The notes under the pieces were generated by a model, which worked only from the letters and a program-made list of their open reading frames with translations, was not told where the DNA came from and searched no databases. From Candidatus Caenarcanales bacterium (GTDB lineage Bacteria > Cyanobacteriota > Vampirovibrionia > Caenarcaniphilales > Caenarcanaceae), in NCBI GenBank assembly GCA_947489925.1, contig CANLFK010000112.1:1-7481 (forward strand): DNA of 7,481 bases. The letters run 5' to 3'. The position numbers and the translations under genes were made by a program. Positions 5,931 through 7,481 of the stretch are shown here, piece after piece. Numbering within the stretch: the stretch's first letter is position 1; the number at the start of each line of letters is the position of its first letter.

Positions 5931-6722
5931 ATGTTCAATAAAAAGCTTTTGCCAAAGTTGATAATATCAACCAGTTTAATTTTTTCTTTTCAACCAAATC
6001 TCTTTCATTTTAAATCTCTTTCAGCACACTCTGCCACTAATTCTAAGAACTTAGCTGTTATGTGCGGAAAAGAAAAAAATGGAAAATATATATGTTTTAC
6101 AAATGAAAAGCCACCTTCTGGTCAAAAAAGTAAAAGCTATAAAGTTAATTCTCTCAAAGAAATAGTTGATAAGTTGAATTTATATGGTCAGCCAATTTTT
6201 TATGAAGATCATTCAACAAAACAAACTGAAATCATTGTTTGGGAAAAGCCAAGCTCCTTAAAGTCTCTTTCTTTTCAAGTTAATTTAAAAAATCCTAAAT
6301 GGTGGTCAAGTTTAACAACTTATTCATGGTGGAATTCTTCTTTAGAAAGCTCTGAGTGGAGTTCTTTTTATGAAGAATCTATTGAGGAATACTCAGAAGA
6401 CTATTCGGAAGAATCATCTGAAAGTAGTAGTCATGAAGAATCTCATGCGGAAGAAAGCCATGACGATCATGAAGAATCTCACGCAGAAGAAAGCCATGAT
6501 GATCATGACAATGACAACGATAATGACGATCACGAGGAATCTCACGCAGAAGAAAGCCATGATGATCATGACAATGACAACGATAATGATGATCACGAGG
6601 AATCTCACGCAGAAGAAAGCCATGATGATCATGACAATGACAACGATAATGATGATCACGAGGAATCTCAGGCAGAAGAGAGCAATGATGATAGTAGCGA
6701 CAATGACGATAGTGACGACTAA
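5931..6722 (+). CDS. Secreted protein of unknown function with C-terminal His/Asp/Glu tandem repeats
   Basis: I do not recognise a family for this 263-residue protein. Residues 1-35 resemble a signal peptide: basic MFNKK, a hydrophobic core LIISTSLIFSF, and a possible signal peptidase I site after SAHSA. Residues 36-125 form a short domain with two cysteines (C45, C55) that could form a disulfide. A Trp/Ser-rich linker follows (PKWWSSLTTYSWWNSSLESSEW, about 122-143), then an acidic Ser/Glu stretch. From H168 the chain is repeats: a short HEESHAEESHDD, three copies of the 21-residue unit HEESHAEESHDDHDNDNDND(D), and a decayed last copy ending at the stop. Each full unit has four histidines among many Asp and Glu, so binding of Zn, Ni, Cu or Ca is a reasonable inference. 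An exported metal buffer or surface-charge protein is possible. It lacks an anchor motif and ends at a strong shared terminator. Confidence 0.75.
   Translation: MFNKKLLPKLIISTSLIFSFQPNLFHFKSLSAHSATNSKNLAVMCGKEKNGKYICFTNEKPPSGQKSKSYKVNSLKEIVDKLNLYGQPIFYEDHSTKQTEIIVWEKPSSLKSLSFQVNLKNPKWWSSLTTYSWWNSSLESSEWSSFYEESIEEYSEDYSEESSESSSHEESHAEESHDDHEESHAEESHDDHDNDNDNDDHEESHAEESHDDHDNDNDNDDHEESHAEESHDDHDNDNDNDDHEESQAEESNDDSSDNDDSDD
6432..6719 (+). repeat. In-frame tandem repeat array: one 36-bp and four 63-bp units
   Basis: Units are 6432-6467 (36 bp, partial), 6468-6530, 6531-6593, 6594-6656 and 6657-6719 (63 bp each). The third and fourth units are identical over all 63 bp. The second differs from them at three positions, all synonymous. 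The last is degenerate and ends directly at the stop codon. Unit length is a multiple of three, so gain or loss of a unit keeps the frame. Each full unit carries GATC at two fixed places. The opposite strand and the +1 frame across the array are open only because of the repeat. Confidence 0.95.
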
Positions 6723-6767
6723 AATTTCTCGCAAATTCAAAAACTCATTTTCTTGTTTTGAAAAAGA

Positions 6768-6809
6768 AAACTTGACATTCGACTTTCCTTAGAGTCAAAT
6801 GTCAAGTTT
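6768..6809. terminator. Bidirectional intrinsic terminator between convergent genes
   Basis: A 17-bp stem with a single mismatch and an 8-nt loop: the left arm at 6768-6784 starts AAACTTGACATT and the right arm at 6793-6809 ends ATGTCAAGTTT. On the plus strand it is followed by TATTAAAT. On the minus strand it is followed by a strong T run (complement of GAAAAAGAAAA at 6760-6770). It sits 46 bp after the repeat-protein stop and 58 bp beyond the stop of the minus-strand gene, so it can end both transcripts. It is the strongest hairpin in the window. Confidence 0.87.
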
Positions 6810-6866
6810 ATTAAATACCTTATAAAAATAAATATTGGCAAAACCGCCCAAAAGCGTCAATAAAAT

Positions 6867-7235
6867 TTAATAATTATAACCACCAAAATTCACTGAATGA
6901 GCATGACGGTCAAATAATCTATTATTAAACCAATCTGATTCACGATAGCCAACATTACGATAATATTGCAAAGGCATTCTATAAACAGGCGGAGCTTGTC
7001 TTGTATCACAAATATAACCAGGACCAGTCAATGAATATTCAGGTAGCATTGAAATCATAGGAGTCATTCTTTTAGGTCTATAATATTCAGGGATACGATT
7101 ACTACGGTCAAAATAACTATCTACAAGTTCAAAAGTATTATTAGAGTCAAAGCCCTCACTAGCATTAACAGTTAATACGCCAAGAAGTGAATTCATAATA
7201 ATAAAAGCGGATAAAAACCATTTAGAAAATTTCAT
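6867..7235 (-). CDS. Small secreted protein of unknown function, Tyr/Arg/Pro-rich
   Basis: I do not recognise a family for this 122-residue protein. Residues 1-25 are a good signal peptide: MKFSKW, a hydrophobic core FLSAFIIMNSLLGVLTV, and cleavage after VNA before SEGF. The mature part of about 97 residues is rich in Tyr, Arg, Pro and Asn (for example EYYRPKRMTP and QYYRNVGYRESDW). It has a single cysteine (C76) and ends NFGGYNY, with no lipobox and no second membrane segment. ATG 7235 is preceded by GGAG about 11 nt upstream, the only Shine-Dalgarno-like sequence I see before a start in this window. It is convergent with the repeat-protein gene, and the two share a terminator. Both are exported, so a shared role at the cell surface is possible but unproven. 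Confidence 0.65.
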   Translation of the reverse strand: MKFSKWFLSAFIIMNSLLGVLTVNASEGFDSNNTFELVDSYFDRSNRIPEYYRPKRMTPMISMLPEYSLTGPGYICDTRQAPPVYRMPLQYYRNVGYRESDWFNNRLFDRHAHSVNFGGYNY

Positions 7236-7270
7236 TTAAATTATTGCTCCAGAAATATTAACTAATTTAA

Positions 7271-7298
7271 TTTATAGAATTCCCTTTTTAATATTGAA
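7271..7298 (-). promoter_or_regulatory. Candidate promoter for the small secreted protein gene, with adjacent palindrome
   Basis: On the minus strand TTCAAT (7298-7293) and TATAAA (7276-7271) are spaced by 16 bp. The -10 is 5 of 6 to consensus, while the -35 is weak. The leader would be about 30 nt. The perfect 10-bp palindrome CTCTATAGAG (7299-7308) abuts the -35 on its upstream side and could be an operator half-site pair. The evidence is position and pattern only. Confidence 0.3.
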
Positions 7299-7427
7299 CT
7301 CTATAGAGCATTTAGTTTAATATATCGAGGGCTTTCCCTTTAGTCTGAGAGAGCTTATTTTAGTTTTAACTATTATTAAATTTACTCTTAATAATTCACT
7401 TATTTTATTTAAATTAATTCAGTAAAG

Positions 7428-7446
7428 TCCCGCCAAATTAGCAGGA
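7428..7446 (-). terminator. Candidate minus-strand terminator for a gene beyond the right edge
   Basis: Transcribed on the minus strand, TCCTGC (7446-7441) pairs with GCGGGA (7433-7428) over six positions including one G-U. The loop is 7 nt, and CTTTACTGAATT follows. On the plus strand the same stem has a C-A mismatch, so the minus orientation fits better. This would suit a minus-strand gene ending just past 7481. The T run is short. Confidence 0.3.
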
Positions 7447-7481
7447 AATTATTTAAATAATCAGCTGAATTAATAAATTTA

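Larger units (their letters stand above)
7236..7481. other. Non-coding right end with several palindromes
   Basis: No gene is supported in these 246 bp. Besides the promoter candidate near 7271-7298 there are short stems: AGGG/CCCT at 7328-7339, and a 10-bp inverted repeat ATTAATTCAG (7413-7422) with CTGAATTAAT (7465-7474). The latter encloses a GC-richer stem (7428-7446) and a 14-bp palindrome ATTATTTAAATAAT (7448-7461). The role of this cluster is unknown. Confidence 0.5.

Noticed and set aside
6432..6719. CRISPR array
   Set aside because: The units are contiguous coding repeats without unique spacers, and in-frame translation explains them fully.
6414..6740. Long minus-strand open frame across the repeat array encoding a very hydrophobic Ile/Val/Met-rich chain
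   Set aside because: It exists only because the complement of Asp, Asn, His and Glu codons gives Ile, Val and Met codons. It has no start context, is wholly repeat-driven, and lies opposite a gene with a signal peptide and sensible composition.
6370..6792. Plus-strand frame overlapping the repeat protein, Met/Thr/Lys-rich
   Set aside because: It is a frame-shifted shadow of the repeat array, has no recognisable domain, and runs into the terminator hairpin.
7327..7352. TPP riboswitch suggested by CTGAGAG near a GGG/CCC stem
   Set aside because: The second conserved thi-box half is absent and no thiamine gene follows on the plus strand.

Overview
The window is very AT-rich (about 30% G+C by eye) and is read with the standard bacterial code. 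It mixes housekeeping genes with a lineage-specific tail. The LeuD sequence (DDIDTDRIIPARF, then KCVTFEGLG) resembles the cyanobacterial type, and almost no start codon has a Shine-Dalgarno motif. I lean towards a low-GC relative of Cyanobacteria, such as a Melainabacteria-like lineage. This is tentative: nothing here fixes the taxon.

Layout. Bases 1-683 (minus) hold a ribosome pair: the short hibernation factor hpf/raiA, overlapping by one base (TAATG) the start of rsmE, a 16S rRNA m3U methyltransferase that runs off the left edge. A divergent promoter region separates them from leuD (807-1394, plus; small subunit of isopropylmalate isomerase, leucine synthesis). leuD converges on a divergent trpD-like gene (1471-2505, minus) that keeps its PRPP and metal motifs but has lost residues expected to bind anthranilate. 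ppa (2651-3196, plus; soluble inorganic pyrophosphatase with a complete active site) and an HTTM-family membrane protein (3265-4791, plus) follow in the same direction.

The right half looks accessory. A dam-type GATC adenine methyltransferase (4821-5785, minus) is split by a 113-bp insertion at 5469-5581. Every other part of the enzyme is intact and the two halves join seamlessly when the insertion is ignored. Divergent from it is a secreted protein of unknown function (5931-6722, plus) ending in tandem 21-residue repeats rich in His, Asp and Glu, a likely metal-binding tail. The 63-bp DNA repeats place seven GATC sites in about 190 bp at alternating 36 and 27 bp spacing. Only six other GATC sites occur in the rest of the window. 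A strong bidirectional hairpin terminator (6768-6809) separates this gene from a convergent small secreted protein of unknown function (6867-7235, minus). The last 246 bp are non-coding and contain several palindromes.

How the genes work together. The first half is conserved metabolism and translation without one shared pathway. In the second half, the interrupted methylase, the repeat protein and the small exported protein are the parts most worth study. No CRISPR array, tRNA, rRNA, transposase or obvious defence operon is visible.
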